Shown piece by piece: positions 1 through 10,307 of a DNA stretch of 64,000 nucleotides. The translations under genes were made by a program, and so were the position numbers. Below the pieces are notes generated by a model, which made no database searches, was not told the DNA's origin, and saw only the letters and a list, made by a program, of their open reading frames with translations. This DNA is from an uncultured Jannaschia sp. (lineage in GTDB: Bacteria; Pseudomonadota; Alphaproteobacteria; Rhodobacterales; Rhodobacteraceae). The stretch spans positions 38,963-102,962 of the forward strand of contig NZ_CANLTR010000012.1 in assembly GCF_947494055.1 (NCBI RefSeq), read 5' to 3'. The first letter of the stretch is position 1. The number at the start of each line of letters is the position of its first letter.

Positions 1-2
1 CC

Positions 3-410
3 GACGAGATCGGCGCGGAGACGGTCGAGGGCCGGGCCCGCGCCGCCCTCGACGACGCCGACGCGGACGCCGTGCTGGCCGGCATCTCCGCCGGTGCGTT
101 CCGGGTCGGCACGCTCTGGTCCGACCGGCCCGTCACGCGCGGGGCCATCCTGATCGCGGGCCCCGCCGACTGGTCCGGCCTGCCGCGCCCCGACCTTCCC
201 GTCGCGGCGCATCTCGCACGGCCCGACCCGTTCGACGACGAGACCTACCTCGAGGCCTGGGCCGGCGATCCCCGCGCCAGCGCCGCCCTCGCGATCCACC
301 GCTACGACGGGGTCGGCCACTATTTCCTCGACCCCGCGCTGCCCGATTACCATGCCGGCGCGGCCGAGCTGTGTCTCGAACGCTGCCTCGCCTTCCTCGC
401 ATCGCTCTGA
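3..410 (+). CDS. Dienelactone hydrolase-like alpha/beta hydrolase, C-terminal part
   Basis: The reading frame is open from base 3, so the gene begins outside the window and only its last 135 or so codons are seen. The visible part contains a nucleophile-elbow-like GISAGA and a C-terminal YDGVGHYF motif, where the His would be the catalytic base. The closing helix with Y-x-x-x-A-A is typical of the dienelactone hydrolase family of alpha/beta hydrolases. The substrate cannot be inferred. The next gene, a tiny membrane protein, starts 50 bases after the stop codon and may be co-transcribed. Family assignment is fairly secure; function is not. Confidence 0.6.
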   Translation, partial: DEIGAETVEGRARAALDDADADAVLAGISAGAFRVGTLWSDRPVTRGAILIAGPADWSGLPRPDLPVAAHLARPDPFDDETYLEAWAGDPRASAALAIHRYDGVGHYFLDPALPDYHAGAAELCLERCLAFLASL

Positions 411-460
411 CCGGGCCGCGGGTCTTGCCATCGACGGCGGCGGCCCCGAAACGTGGCGCC

Positions 461-604
461 ATGACCAACGCCACGGCCCTGTTCCTCGCGCTCGCCCTGC
501 TCTGTGCCATCGGCGCGGACGTCGTCCTCAACGACGGCGCGGCGCTGGTCTTCCTAGCGCGGCGGATGGTGGAGTTCGTCGCCTGGCTCGCCTTCTGGCG
601 CTAG
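461..604 (+). CDS. Small single-span membrane protein (47 aa)
   Basis: A 47-residue protein with a hydrophobic segment at about residues 6-22, a short acidic turn (VLNDGA) and a second hydrophobic/aromatic stretch ending WLAFWR. I prefer the ATG at 461, because an upstream in-frame ATG at 371 lies inside the hydrolase gene and would add an arginine/proline-rich, non-membrane leader. From memory, similar tiny membrane proteins sit upstream of gap in relatives, which supports a real gene. The function is unknown. No classical Shine-Dalgarno sequence stands out. Confidence 0.55.
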   Translation: MTNATALFLALALLCAIGADVVLNDGAALVFLARRMVEFVAWLAFWR

Positions 605-764
605 GGCGCGGCGCGGCGCCCGGCCGTCGGGGACCTCGCGGGCGCCACCCTGGTCGCCGGCGCCCCAAGCCCCAGTTGCTATGCGCGGCGCGGCCGTGAT
701 ACCGCCTCGGGCGAAACCGGGGCGGCCGCCGCTCCGCCACACGGAACCGTTTCAGGGGGAACGC

Positions 765-1775
765 ATGGTCAAGGTAGCAATCAACGGCTTCGGCCGCATC
801 GGCCGCAACGTCTTGCGCGGGATCGTCGAATCCGGCCGCAAGGATATCGAGGTCGTCGCGATCAACGATCTGGGCCCGGTGGAGACCAACGCCCACCTGC
901 TGCGCTACGACAGTGTCCACGGCCGCTTCCCCGCCGAGGTGAAGGTGACCGAGAACGGCATCGACGTCGGCCACGGCGAGATTCGCGTCACCGCGCTGCG
1001 CGACCCGAAGGAGCTGCCCTGGCAGGATGTCGACGTGGCGCTCGAATGCACCGGCATCTTCACCACCTACGACAAGGCGAAGATCCATCTCGAGAACGGC
1101 TCGAAGAAGGTGCTCGTCTCCGCCCCCGTCTCGGCCGAGCGGCCCGACCAGATCAAGACCATCGTCTACGGCGTTAACCAGGACGTGCTGACGGCCGACG
1201 ACCTCGTGGTCTCGAACGCGTCCTGCACGACGAACTGCCTCGCCCCCGTCGCCTACGTCCTGAACGAGGCCATCGGGATCGAGCGCGGCTTCATGACCAC
1301 GATCCACTCCTACACCGGCGACCAGCCGACGCTCGACACGATGCACAAGGATCTCTACCGGGGCCGCGCCGCCGCCCTGTCGATGATCCCGACCTCGACC
1401 GGCGCGGCCAAGGCCGTGGGCCTCGTCCTGCCGGAACTGAACGGCAAGCTCGACGGCGTGGCGATCCGGGTGCCGACGCCCAACGTCTCGGTCGTGGACC
1501 TGACCTTCACCGCCTCCCGCGACACCTCCGTGGAGGAGATCAACGACGCGATCCGCGCGGCGGCCGACGGCAAGCTGAAGGGCGTGCTGGCCTATTGCGA
1601 CGCGCCGCTGGTCTCGGTGGATTTCAACCACGACCCGCATTCCTCGACCTTCCACCTCGACCAGACCAAGGTCATGGAGAACGGCAAGATGTGCCGCATC
1701 CTGACCTGGTACGACAACGAATGGGGCTTCTCGAACCGGATGGCCGACACCGCCGTCGCGATGGGCAAGCTGTAA
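765..1775 (+). CDS. gap: Glyceraldehyde-3-phosphate dehydrogenase, type I
   Basis: This cytosolic enzyme converts glyceraldehyde-3-phosphate, phosphate and NAD+ to 1,3-bisphosphoglycerate. The 336-residue length is normal for the family. The N-terminal Rossmann motif [10 protein letters not shown] is at residues 6-15, the catalytic Cys154 lies in SCTTNC, and the catalytic His181 in TIHSYTGD. An Asp after the second strand (AINDL) favours NAD over NADP. The ATG at 765 is chosen because it begins the conserved VKVAINGFG and follows a purine-rich AGGGGGA; an upstream in-frame start would add 28 unrelated residues. pgk follows after about 200 bases. Confidence 0.98.
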   Translation: MVKVAINGFGRIGRNVLRGIVESGRKDIEVVAINDLGPVETNAHLLRYDSVHGRFPAEVKVTENGIDVGHGEIRVTALRDPKELPWQDVDVALECTGIFTTYDKAKIHLENGSKKVLVSAPVSAERPDQIKTIVYGVNQDVLTADDLVVSNASCTTNCLAPVAYVLNEAIGIERGFMTTIHSYTGDQPTLDTMHKDLYRGRAAALSMIPTSTGAAKAVGLVLPELNGKLDGVAIRVPTPNVSVVDLTFTASRDTSVEEINDAIRAAADGKLKGVLAYCDAPLVSVDFNHDPHSSTFHLDQTKVMENGKMCRILTWYDNEWGFSNRMADTAVAMGKL

Positions 1776-1776
1776 A

Positions 1777-1804
1777 GGGCGTCCGAGCGTCGGCGAGGAC
1801 GCCC
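1777..1804 (+). terminator. Hairpin after gap, terminator-like
   Basis: Two bases after the gap stop codon, GGGCGTCC (1777-1784) pairs perfectly with GGACGCCC (1797-1804) around a 12-base loop. There is no T-run, so it may be a weak or Rho-assisted terminator or an mRNA 3' stabiliser. Confidence 0.45.
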
Positions 1805-1945
1805 GGCGGCAAGGCGGCAGGTTCGCAGAACCTGTCCGCAGCCGCCCGGTCGTTATTGCATATCAAGGCGCTCCTCCTGCCGCGCCGCCCCTCCTCCGAC
1901 CGTACGCTCGCCCCGAAAATTTACCAAGCATTTACAACGACTTGC

Positions 1946-1961
1946 GTTACCCACGGGTAAC
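1946..1961 (+). promoter_or_regulatory. Palindromic operator-like site upstream of pgk
   Basis: GTTACCC-AC-GGGTAAC is a perfect inverted repeat with 7-base arms, ending 20 bases before the pgk ATG. The position fits a repressor operator overlapping the promoter or leader. I do not know which regulator would bind. LacI-family carbon regulators of Rhodobacterales use related GTTA/TAAC half-sites but, as I recall them, with shorter spacing. Confidence 0.4.
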
Positions 1962-1981
1962 CCGACCCCCGGGAGACGATC

Positions 1982-3160
1982 ATGGCCTTCAAGACGCTCG
2001 ACGACATGGACCTCGACGGCCGCGTGGTCCTGACCCGCGTGGACGTCAACGTGCCGGTCGAGGACGGGCGCGTCACCGACACGACCCGGATCGACCGCGT
2101 CGCCCCCACGATCCGCGACCTGCGCGACGCCGGGGCGAAGGTCGTCCTGCTCGCCCATTTCGGCCGGCCCAAGGGCAAGGTCGTCCCCGAGATGTCGCTC
2201 CGCCAGATCGTCCCCGCGCTGGCGGAGGCGTTCGGCACCGAGGTCGGGTTCGCGGATGGCGGCTACGGCGACGCGGTGTCGAAGATGTCGGAGGGCGACG
2301 TGCTGCTCTTCGAGAACCTGCGCTTCAATCCGGGCGAGGAGGCGAACGACGAGGGCTTCGCCAAACGGCTCGCCTCCGTCGGCGACGTCTATTGCAACGA
2401 CGCCTTCTCCGCCGCGCACCGCGCCCATGCCTCGACCGAGGCGCTGGCCCGCCTCCTGCCCGCCTGTGCCGGCCGGTCGATGCAGGCCGAGCTCGAAGCG
2501 CTCGAGGCCGCGCTCGGCTCGCCGAAGCCGCCGGTCGCGGCGCTGGTGGGCGGGGCGAAGGTCTCGACCAAGCTCGAACTGCTCTCGAACCTCGTCACCC
2601 GCGTGCAGCACCTCATCATCGGCGGCGGCATGGCCAACACCTTCCTCGCCGCGCAGGGCCTCGACGTGAAGCGGAGCCTCTGCGAGCACGACCTCGCGGA
2701 CACGGCCCGCGACATCGCCGCCAAGGCCGAGGCCGAGGGCTGCACCATCCTGCTGCCCCGCGACGTGGTCGTGGCCGAGGCGTTCGAGGCGAACGCGCCG
2801 AGTCGCGTCGTGAAGGTGGAGGACGTGCCGGACGGGCACATGATCCTCGACACCGGCCCCGACTCGGTCGCGCATATCCGCACCGTCCTCGACGGCTGCG
2901 CCACGCTGGTCTGGAACGGCCCGCTCGGCGCCTTCGAGATTCCGCCCTTCGACGCGGGGACCGTGGACGCGGCCCGCTACGCGGCGGAGCTGACGCAGGC
3001 CGGCAAGCTCGTCTCGGTCGCGGGCGGGGGCGATACGGTCTCGGCGCTGAACCGCGCGGGCGTGGCCGACGACTTCACCTACATCTCCACCGCCGGGGGC
3101 GCGTTCCTCGAATGGCTGGAGGGCAAGACGCTGCCGGGGGTCGCGGCGCTCGAAGGCTGA
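1982..3160 (+). CDS. pgk: Phosphoglycerate kinase
   Basis: Transfers phosphate from 1,3-bisphosphoglycerate to ADP in lower glycolysis. The 392-residue length is standard. Visible signatures are the N-terminal substrate-binding segment TRVDVNVP, the HFGRPKG motif, the hinge-region GGAKVSTKL and GGGMANTFL, and the C-terminal nucleotide-binding SVAGGGDT. The ATG at 1982 follows a GGGAGA ribosome-binding site by a few bases. gap lies upstream and an unknown secreted protein then class I aldolase downstream, giving a glycolytic cluster. A palindrome overlaps its leader and an intrinsic terminator follows, so pgk may be its own transcription unit. Confidence 0.98.
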   Translation: MAFKTLDDMDLDGRVVLTRVDVNVPVEDGRVTDTTRIDRVAPTIRDLRDAGAKVVLLAHFGRPKGKVVPEMSLRQIVPALAEAFGTEVGFADGGYGDAVSKMSEGDVLLFENLRFNPGEEANDEGFAKRLASVGDVYCNDAFSAAHRAHASTEALARLLPACAGRSMQAELEALEAALGSPKPPVAALVGGAKVSTKLELLSNLVTRVQHLIIGGGMANTFLAAQGLDVKRSLCEHDLADTARDIAAKAEAEGCTILLPRDVVVAEAFEANAPSRVVKVEDVPDGHMILDTGPDSVAHIRTVLDGCATLVWNGPLGAFEIPPFDAGTVDAARYAAELTQAGKLVSVAGGGDTVSALNRAGVADDFTYISTAGGAFLEWLEGKTLPGVAALEG

Positions 3161-3169
3161 GCGGCCGAT

Positions 3170-3192
3170 CGCCCGTCGCGGGCGTTTGCTTT
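3170..3192 (+). terminator. Intrinsic terminator after pgk
   Basis: CGCCCG (3170-3175) and CGGGCG (3179-3184) form a 6-bp stem with a 3-base loop, followed directly by TTTGCTTT. It sits 9 bases after the pgk stop codon. Confidence 0.7.
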
Positions 3193-3245
3193 CGGGGCGG
3201 GGGGTCGTAGGGTCGGGCCGACGCCACCGACCCGGAGAGATTCCG

Positions 3246-4781
3246 ATGCACCGCCTCCTTCTCTGCACGGCCCTCGTGGCCGGTGCCGCCCCCGCGACCG
3301 CGCAGGAGCGGAGCTGGTGGGACCTCGTCGACCCCGACAGGCTCGCCGCGCAGGTGATCCAGTACGGGCTGATCACGCTGCGAACGCAGGTGGACCTGAC
3401 CTATTCCGACCTCTCGGTCGCGCTGCTCGACGGGCGCACGGTGCTGGAAGGCGTCGAGATGACGCTGCCGCCGGAGATGACCGGCACCCTGCCCTGCCCG
3501 ATCTCGGTCGGACGGATCGAGATCGCGACCGACGAGCCGCTCGCCGTCGCGCGCTTCGACGGCCAGCTCTCGATCCGCGACGTCGTGGTGCCGAAGACCT
3601 GCCTGCCGCTCGCGGCGATGGCTGTCGCGGCGAGCCTGCCGGGCGGCAATTTGGTCCTGCCGGAGCTGGTGATCGACTACGCCTACGACGTGCCCTCGGC
3701 GGGGCTCGTCGCGGATGCGCGGGCGCGGATCGACGGGCTGCTCGGCGTGGAGGTCTCGGCGGATTTCGACTACCTCTGGTTCCGCGGGGCGGAGCCGGAC
3801 ATGGAGCCGGTCGCGCAGCTCAGCCATGCCTCGGTCGCGATCGAGAATCTCGGCGGCTGGGAGATCGCGCGGCCCTTCCTGCCGCCGCCGCTCACCGACC
3901 CTGCGCTAAGCACGGACTTCGTGGAGGGCAGCGTCGCCGACGCATTCGGCGCGACCGACCCGGAATCGCTGCCGCAAGCGGTGCAGGACCTCGCCCGGAC
4001 GTTGGGCCGCGGCTGGACCGCCTTCGTCGCGGACCCGGACCGGCTGGTGATCGAGACCGGGTTCGCCCCGAGCGCGCCGCGCCTCGTCGACTGGGACGAT
4101 TTCGTGCGGATCGAGTCCGACCCGCTGCCCGCCATCCTCCTGCTGGAGCCGACCGTCGGACAGAGCACCGCCGCCGAGCGCGACGTGCTGCCGGTGGAAC
4201 TGGTGCGGATGGCGCGGGAGACGCCGGAGCAGTTGAGCCCCGAGGCGCGGCGGGCGGTCGGGATGGCGCTCCTCGAGGGGAAGCGCGCGCCGCGCAATCC
4301 GGCGCTGGCACGCGAGCTGCTGACGCCGCTGGCCGGGGACGGCGACGGGGAAGTCGCGCTGGCGCTGGCCCGCGCGCTGACCGACACCGATCCGCAGGCG
4401 GCCTATGCGCAGGCGCTGGCGGCCGGGCCCACGGGTGCCCCGGGGCTCGCGCGCCTGCTCGACGATCTGGAGCGCGACCTGCCCTTCGCCACGGTCCTGC
4501 GGATGCAGGAGGCGGCGCCCGAGCCCGGGCCGGACGACCTCGCCGCGCCGCTGGCGGAGCTGCGCGCGCGGGCGGAGGCGCATCTGACCGGGATCGGGGC
4601 GACCCGCTCGCTGCGCGTCGCGCTGCTCTACGCGACCGTCGCTGCGGCGTCGGGCGATCGGGGCGCGGCCGACCTGCTGGCCCGGATCGACCGGGCCGTG
4701 CCGTCCGAGGCCGCGGGCACCTGGGCGCCGGTGGCGCAGGAGGCCGCCTCGCGCGCCACGGATGCCTGGCTCGCCCGTTAG
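3246..4781 (+). CDS. Conserved periplasmic protein of unknown function (511 aa)
   Basis: The protein opens with a clear Sec signal peptide (about residues 1-20, cleavage after ATAQ). Residues 35-180 form amphipathic beta-strand-like sequence (LTYSDLSVALLDG, GVEMTLPPEM) reminiscent of AsmA/DUF2125-type periplasmic domains. The last 200 residues are Ala/Leu/Asp-rich helical sequence resembling TPR or Sel1-like solenoids. Two Cys residues (in LPCPI and KTCLP) could form a disulfide. The ATG at 3246 has a GGAGAG site upstream. It stands between the pgk terminator and fda, so it probably has its own promoter. I do not recognise a characterised family. Confidence 0.8.
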   Translation: MHRLLLCTALVAGAAPATAQERSWWDLVDPDRLAAQVIQYGLITLRTQVDLTYSDLSVALLDGRTVLEGVEMTLPPEMTGTLPCPISVGRIEIATDEPLAVARFDGQLSIRDVVVPKTCLPLAAMAVAASLPGGNLVLPELVIDYAYDVPSAGLVADARARIDGLLGVEVSADFDYLWFRGAEPDMEPVAQLSHASVAIENLGGWEIARPFLPPPLTDPALSTDFVEGSVADAFGATDPESLPQAVQDLARTLGRGWTAFVADPDRLVIETGFAPSAPRLVDWDDFVRIESDPLPAILLLEPTVGQSTAAERDVLPVELVRMARETPEQLSPEARRAVGMALLEGKRAPRNPALARELLTPLAGDGDGEVALALARALTDTDPQAAYAQALAAGPTGAPGLARLLDDLERDLPFATVLRMQEAAPEPGPDDLAAPLAELRARAEAHLTGIGATRSLRVALLYATVAAASGDRGAADLLARIDRAVPSEAAGTWAPVAQEAASRATDAWLAR

Positions 4782-4851
4782 CGCAACCACGCTTGCCTGA
4801 CGCGCGCGTGCCCCCTAATCCGACGCGACACGTTCATTTCCGGAGATTTCG

Positions 4852-5745
4852 ATGCCCGACCAGACACAAGCCGCCAAGATCCGCGAAGGTCAGGGCTTCA
4901 TCGCCGCGCTCGACCAGTCGGGCGGGTCCACGCCCAAGGCGCTGCGCCTCTACGGGATCGAGGAGGACCGTTATTCGGGCGAGGACGAGATGTTCGACCT
5001 GATCCACGCCATGCGGGAGCGGATCGTGAAGGCGCCGGCCTTCACCGGCGAGAAGGTGATCGGCGCGATCCTGTTCGAGCAGACGATGGACCGCAGCTTC
5101 GACGGCATGCCCGCCGCGACGTATCTGTGGGAGCAGCGCGGCGTCGTGCCGTTCCTCAAGATCGACAAGGGCCTCGCCGAGGAATCGCAGGGCGTGCAGC
5201 TAATGAAGCCGATGCCGGATCTCGATGCGACGCTCGCGCGGGCGAAGGAGAAGGGCATCTTCGGCACCAAGGAACGCTCGGTCATCAACGCCGCCGACAC
5301 GGCCGGGATCGACGCAATCGTGGAGCAGCAGTTCGAGGTGGGCCGGCAGGTCCTGTCGCACGACCTCGTCCCGATCCTCGAGCCGGAGGTGACGATCTCG
5401 ATCTCCGACAAGGCCGAGGCGGAGGCGCTGCTGCGCGCGGCGATCCTGTCGCGGCTGGAGGCGATGACGGGCGACGACCAGATCATGCTGAAGCTGACCC
5501 TGCCCGAGGAGGCCGGGTTCTACGGCGCGCTGATCGACCATCCGCGGGTGATGAAGGTCGTGGCGCTCTCGGGTGGCTATTCGCGCGAGGAGGCCAACGC
5601 GCGGCTGGCGCAGAACCGCGGCATGGTGGCGAGCTTCAGCCGCGCGCTGACCGAGGGCCTCGCCGACGATCAGGACGACGCGACCTTCGAGCGCAACATC
5701 GGCGCGACGATCGACTCGATCCGCGACGCCTCCGTGGCCGGCTGA
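4852..5745 (+). CDS. fda: Class I fructose-bisphosphate aldolase
   Basis: Cleaves fructose-1,6-bisphosphate to the two triose phosphates by a Schiff-base mechanism without metal. The 297-residue length and sequence match the Fda type known from Staphylococcus: ALDQSGGSTPKAL near residue 20, FLKIDKGLAEE near residue 102, and the presumed Schiff-base Lys214 in IMLKLTLP, followed by the phosphate-binding SGGYSR. The ATG at 4852 lies behind TTCCGGAGAT. A Schiff-base enzyme next to gap and pgk completes the triose-phosphate part of glycolysis/gluconeogenesis. Confidence 0.95.
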   Translation: MPDQTQAAKIREGQGFIAALDQSGGSTPKALRLYGIEEDRYSGEDEMFDLIHAMRERIVKAPAFTGEKVIGAILFEQTMDRSFDGMPAATYLWEQRGVVPFLKIDKGLAEESQGVQLMKPMPDLDATLARAKEKGIFGTKERSVINAADTAGIDAIVEQQFEVGRQVLSHDLVPILEPEVTISISDKAEAEALLRAAILSRLEAMTGDDQIMLKLTLPEEAGFYGALIDHPRVMKVVALSGGYSREEANARLAQNRGMVASFSRALTEGLADDQDDATFERNIGATIDSIRDASVAG

Positions 5746-5753
5746 CAACGCCC

Positions 5754-5793
5754 GGGCCCCGGATCGCGCGAGGGGATTCCCGGACCGGGGCCC
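5754..5793 (+). terminator. Long-loop hairpin after fda
   Basis: GGGCCCCGG (5754-5762) pairs perfectly with CCGGGGCCC (5785-5793). The 22-base loop itself contains the palindrome TCGCGCGA. There is no T-run, so intrinsic termination is uncertain. Confidence 0.45.
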
Positions 5794-5848
5794 CCATGCC
5801 ATACCCGCGGTGCGCCACGGACCGGCGCGACGCCAGCCGGAGACGAAC

Positions 5849-6148
5849 ATGGCATCCCGACGTCGAAGCCCGGGCTACGGCCTCCTGCTCCCGGTCGCGC
5901 TGCTCGGCTTCGCAGCCTATTTCGTCTTCGCGGCCGTGCAGGGGGAATACGGCGTCTTCCGGCGGGTCGAGCTCGACGCCACGCGGGAGACGCTGGAGGC
6001 GGAGCTGGCGCTGCTCGACGCGGAGGTCGACCGGATGCGCGACCGGACGCGGCGGCTCTCGGACGATTACCTCGACCTCGACCTGCTGGACGAGCGAGCC
6101 CGGATGGTGCTCGGCGTCGCACGGATCGACGAGATCGTGGTGGAGTGA
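5849..6148 (+). CDS. FtsB/DivIC-like septum formation initiator
   Basis: A 99-residue bitopic membrane protein. A basic N-terminus is followed by one membrane span at about residues 10-29 and a heptad-type helix at about 35-75 rich in Leu, Glu and Arg, then a conserved-looking DERARMVLG segment. This layout is that of the FtsB/DivIC family, which bridges FtsL and FtsQ in the divisome. The ATG at 5849 follows CCGGAGA at good spacing. In many alphaproteobacteria an ftsB-like gene directly precedes pdhA, as here. Confidence 0.85.
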   Translation: MASRRRSPGYGLLLPVALLGFAAYFVFAAVQGEYGVFRRVELDATRETLEAELALLDAEVDRMRDRTRRLSDDYLDLDLLDERARMVLGVARIDEIVVE

Positions 6149-6374
6149 CGCGCGGGGCTTTCGAGCCACGAACGGACGCCCGGACCCGCGATATTGCGTC
6201 GAGGGCAGCCCCCGAGCGCGGTTGGAGGGGAGCCCCCGCCATAGGGGGCGGTCGGGTGTACAGGCTTCGATCCGGTTCCGACGACCCGCGGCATCAGCGC
6301 ACGTCAAAGCGGGCCGCCCCCCATGCGTGGAACGAAAAGCCGGCTTTGGCGCTTTTACCCCGGAATCGTTTCCG

Positions 6375-6389
6375 TTAGCGATAGTTTAA
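6375..6389 (+). promoter_or_regulatory. TTAG-N7-TTAA element upstream of pdhA
   Basis: TTAGCGATAGTTTAA matches the CtrA consensus TTAA-N7-TTAA at seven of eight defined bases, 35 bases before the pdhA start. The left part (GTTAGCG) also resembles a LacI-family half-operator, so regulator identity is open. Confidence 0.3.
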
Positions 6390-6424
6390 CGTTGAACGAA
6401 TCCCGCGACCGGAGGACGACCGCC

Positions 6425-7444
6425 ATGGCGCCGCGCAAGACCGCTGAGAGGGCCACGCCCAACGTCTCCAAGGACGACCTGCTGCAATATTATCGCGACA
6501 TGCTCCTGATCCGAAGGTTCGAGGAGAAGGCGGGGCAGCTCTACGGGATGGGCCTGATCGGCGGCTTCTGTCACCTCTATATCGGCCAGGAAGCGGTCGT
6601 CGTCGGCCTCGAGGCGGCGGCGAAGGAGGGCGACAAGCGCGTCACCTCCTACCGCGACCACGGGCACATGCTGGCCTGCGGGATGGACCCGAAGGGCGTG
6701 ATGGCGGAGCTGACGGGCCGCGAGGGAGGCTACTCCAAGGGCAAGGGCGGCTCCATGCACATGTTCTCCAAGGAGAAGCACTTCTACGGTGGGCACGGCA
6801 TCGTCGCGGCGCAGGTGCCGATCGGCGCCGGGCTGGCGCTCTCGGACCTCTACCGGGGCAACGACAACGTCACCTTCACCTATTTCGGCGACGGCGCGGC
6901 CAATCAGGGGCAGGTCTACGAGACCTACAACATGGCGGAGCTCTGGGACCTGCCGGTGGTCTTCGTGATCGAGAACAACCAGTACGCGATGGGCACCTCG
7001 ACCAAGCGCTCGACAAAGTCGCCCTCCTACTGGGAGCGCGGCGCGTCCTACGGGATCGAGGGCGAGGAGGTCGATGGCATGGACGTGCTCGCCGTGCGCG
7101 ACGCGGGGCTCCGGGCCACGGAATACTGCCGCGCCGGCAAGGGACCCTACATCCTCGAGATGAAGACCTACCGCTACCGCGGGCATTCGATGTCGGACCC
7201 GGCGAAGTACCGGACCCGCGACGAGGTGCAGAAGATGCGCGAGGAGCGCGACGCGATCGAGATGGTGCGCCAGATGCTGCTGACCGGCGACCACGCCTCC
7301 GAGGACGACCTGAAGGCGGTCGACAAGGAGATCAAGGAAGTCATCAACGAGAGCGCCGAGTTCGCGAAGGAGAGCCCGGAACCTGCGGTCGACGAGCTCT
7401 GGACCGACATCTATTCCAAGGAAATCCCGCAGGAGACCGTGTAA
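6425..7444 (+). CDS. pdhA: Pyruvate dehydrogenase E1 component, alpha subunit
   Basis: Thiamine-diphosphate-dependent decarboxylation of pyruvate, together with PdhB. The 339 residues contain the ThDP-binding signature running from GDG (155-157) to NN (184-185), and the active-site loop YRYRGHSMSDP. The ATG at 6425 has a strong GGAGGA site at 6411-6416; an upstream in-frame start would add 34 unrelated residues. pdhB begins at the base after the stop codon, indicating translational coupling. About 275 bases upstream are non-coding and hold the putative promoter. Confidence 0.97.
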   Translation: MAPRKTAERATPNVSKDDLLQYYRDMLLIRRFEEKAGQLYGMGLIGGFCHLYIGQEAVVVGLEAAAKEGDKRVTSYRDHGHMLACGMDPKGVMAELTGREGGYSKGKGGSMHMFSKEKHFYGGHGIVAAQVPIGAGLALSDLYRGNDNVTFTYFGDGAANQGQVYETYNMAELWDLPVVFVIENNQYAMGTSTKRSTKSPSYWERGASYGIEGEEVDGMDVLAVRDAGLRATEYCRAGKGPYILEMKTYRYRGHSMSDPAKYRTRDEVQKMREERDAIEMVRQMLLTGDHASEDDLKAVDKEIKEVINESAEFAKESPEPAVDELWTDIYSKEIPQETV

Positions 7445-8881
<1,437 letters not shown>

Positions 8882-8892
8882 GGGAGACCGAG

Positions 8893-9138
8893 ATGGCGAC
8901 CGAGATCCTGATGCCCGCACTCTCCCCCACGATGGAGGAGGGCACGCTCGCGAAATGGCTGGTGAAGGAGGGCGACACCGTCTCCTCCGGCGACCTGCTG
9001 GCCGAGATCGAGACGGACAAGGCGACGATGGAGTTCGAGGCGGTCGACGAGGGCGTCGTCGGCAAGCTCCTCGTGGCGGAGGGGACCGAGGGCGTGAAGG
9101 TCAACGCTCCGATCGCCGTCCTGCTGGAAGAGGGCGAG
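8893..9138 (+). repeat. Lipoyl-domain direct repeat, copy 2
   Basis: The 5' end of pdhC, near-identical to the 5' end of pdhB (7445-7690), including long shared stretches of DNA. The two copies have kept the same third-position choices over much of their length, which suggests recent duplication or gene conversion. Confidence 0.85.
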
Positions 9139-10299
9139 GACGCGTCCGCAGCCGACGACGTAACGTCCGATGGCTCCTCGCATGTCGCGCCGGCCGAGCC
9201 GAGCGGACGGACCGAGCCGCAGAAGGGATACGGACGCGAGGATGGCGGCGCGGATGACGGCACGTCCGGCGCGGCGGCCGACGCCGCGTCGCCGGATGCG
9301 CCCGAAAAGGCCGCCGCGCCCCGGCCCTCCGGGGACGGCGACCGCGTTTTCGCGACCCCCCTCGCCCGCCGCATCGCGAAGGATCGCGGGCTGGACCTGT
9401 CGGCGATCAAGGGGTCCGGTCCCCGCGGACGCATCGTGAAGGTCGACGTGGAGAACGCCGAGCCGGACGCCGCGCCGGAGACCAAGGCGCCGGACGCTGC
9501 GCCGCAGACGAAGCCCGAGGCCGAGGCGCCGAAGGCCACGGACGGCGCGAAGCCGGCGATGCCCGTCGGCATGGGCGCCGATCAAGTCCTCAAGATGTAC
9601 GAGGGTCGCGCCTTCGAGGAGGTGAAGCTCGACGGAATGCGGCGCACGATCGCCGCCCGTCTCACCGAAGCGAAGCAGACGATCCCGCATTTCTACCTGC
9701 GGCGGGACATCGTGCTCGACCCGCTGCTGGCGTTCCGTTCGGACCTGAACAAGCAGCTCGAGAGCCGGGGCGTGAAGCTGTCGGTCAACGACTTCATCAT
9801 CAAGGCCGGCGCGCTCGCCCTGCAGCAGGCGCCCGACGCCAACGCCGTCTGGGCGGGGGACCGAATCCTGAAGCTGACTCCCTCGGACGTCGCCGTGGCC
9901 GTGGCCGTGGAGGGCGGGTTGTTCACGCCTGTCCTGAAGGATGCGGACACGAAGTCGCTGAGCACAATCTCATCCGAGATGAAGGACCTCGCAAGTCGAG
10001 CCCGCAGCCGGAAGCTCGCACCGCACGAATACCAGGGCGGGAGCTTCGCGATTTCCAACCTCGGCATGTTCGGGATCGAGAACTTCGACGCCGTCATCAA
10101 CCCGCCGCACGGTTCGATCCTTGCCGTCGGTGCGGGCGTGAAGAAGCCGATCGTCGGAGGTGACGGCGAGGTCAAGGTCGCGACCGTGATGTCGGTGACC
10201 CTGAGCGTGGATCACCGGGTGATCGACGGTGCCCTCGGCGCGAAGTTCCTCGAAGCGTTCACGGAGAACATGACGAGTCCGATCACCATGCTCGCCTGA
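8893..10299 (+). CDS. pdhC: Pyruvate dehydrogenase E2 component (dihydrolipoamide acetyltransferase)
   Basis: Core of the pyruvate dehydrogenase complex, transferring acetyl groups to CoA. Domains in order: one lipoyl domain (1-80, Lys43), an acidic Ala/Gly/Pro linker, the peripheral-subunit-binding domain (about 153-188, [13 protein letters not shown] to GPRGRI), a second linker, and the catalytic domain ending with H441RVIDG446, the acetyltransferase His/Asp motif. Length 468 fits a single-lipoyl E2. It starts 11 bases after pdhB with GGGAGA just ahead. Its stop is only 8 bases from the stop of convergent cysE, with no room for a terminator. Confidence 0.97.
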   Translation: MATEILMPALSPTMEEGTLAKWLVKEGDTVSSGDLLAEIETDKATMEFEAVDEGVVGKLLVAEGTEGVKVNAPIAVLLEEGEDASAADDVTSDGSSHVAPAEPSGRTEPQKGYGREDGGADDGTSGAAADAASPDAPEKAAAPRPSGDGDRVFATPLARRIAKDRGLDLSAIKGSGPRGRIVKVDVENAEPDAAPETKAPDAAPQTKPEAEAPKATDGAKPAMPVGMGADQVLKMYEGRAFEEVKLDGMRRTIAARLTEAKQTIPHFYLRRDIVLDPLLAFRSDLNKQLESRGVKLSVNDFIIKAGALALQQAPDANAVWAGDRILKLTPSDVAVAVAVEGGLFTPVLKDADTKSLSTISSEMKDLASRARSRKLAPHEYQGGSFAISNLGMFGIENFDAVINPPHGSILAVGAGVKKPIVGGDGEVKVATVMSVTLSVDHRVIDGALGAKFLEAFTENMTSPITMLA

Positions 10300-10307
10300 T
10301 CGCAGCG

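Noticed and set aside
528..1655. A 375-codon minus-strand open frame opposite gap
   Set aside because: It mirrors gap codon by codon in a high-GC third-position pattern, has no domain-like sequence and no ribosome-binding site.
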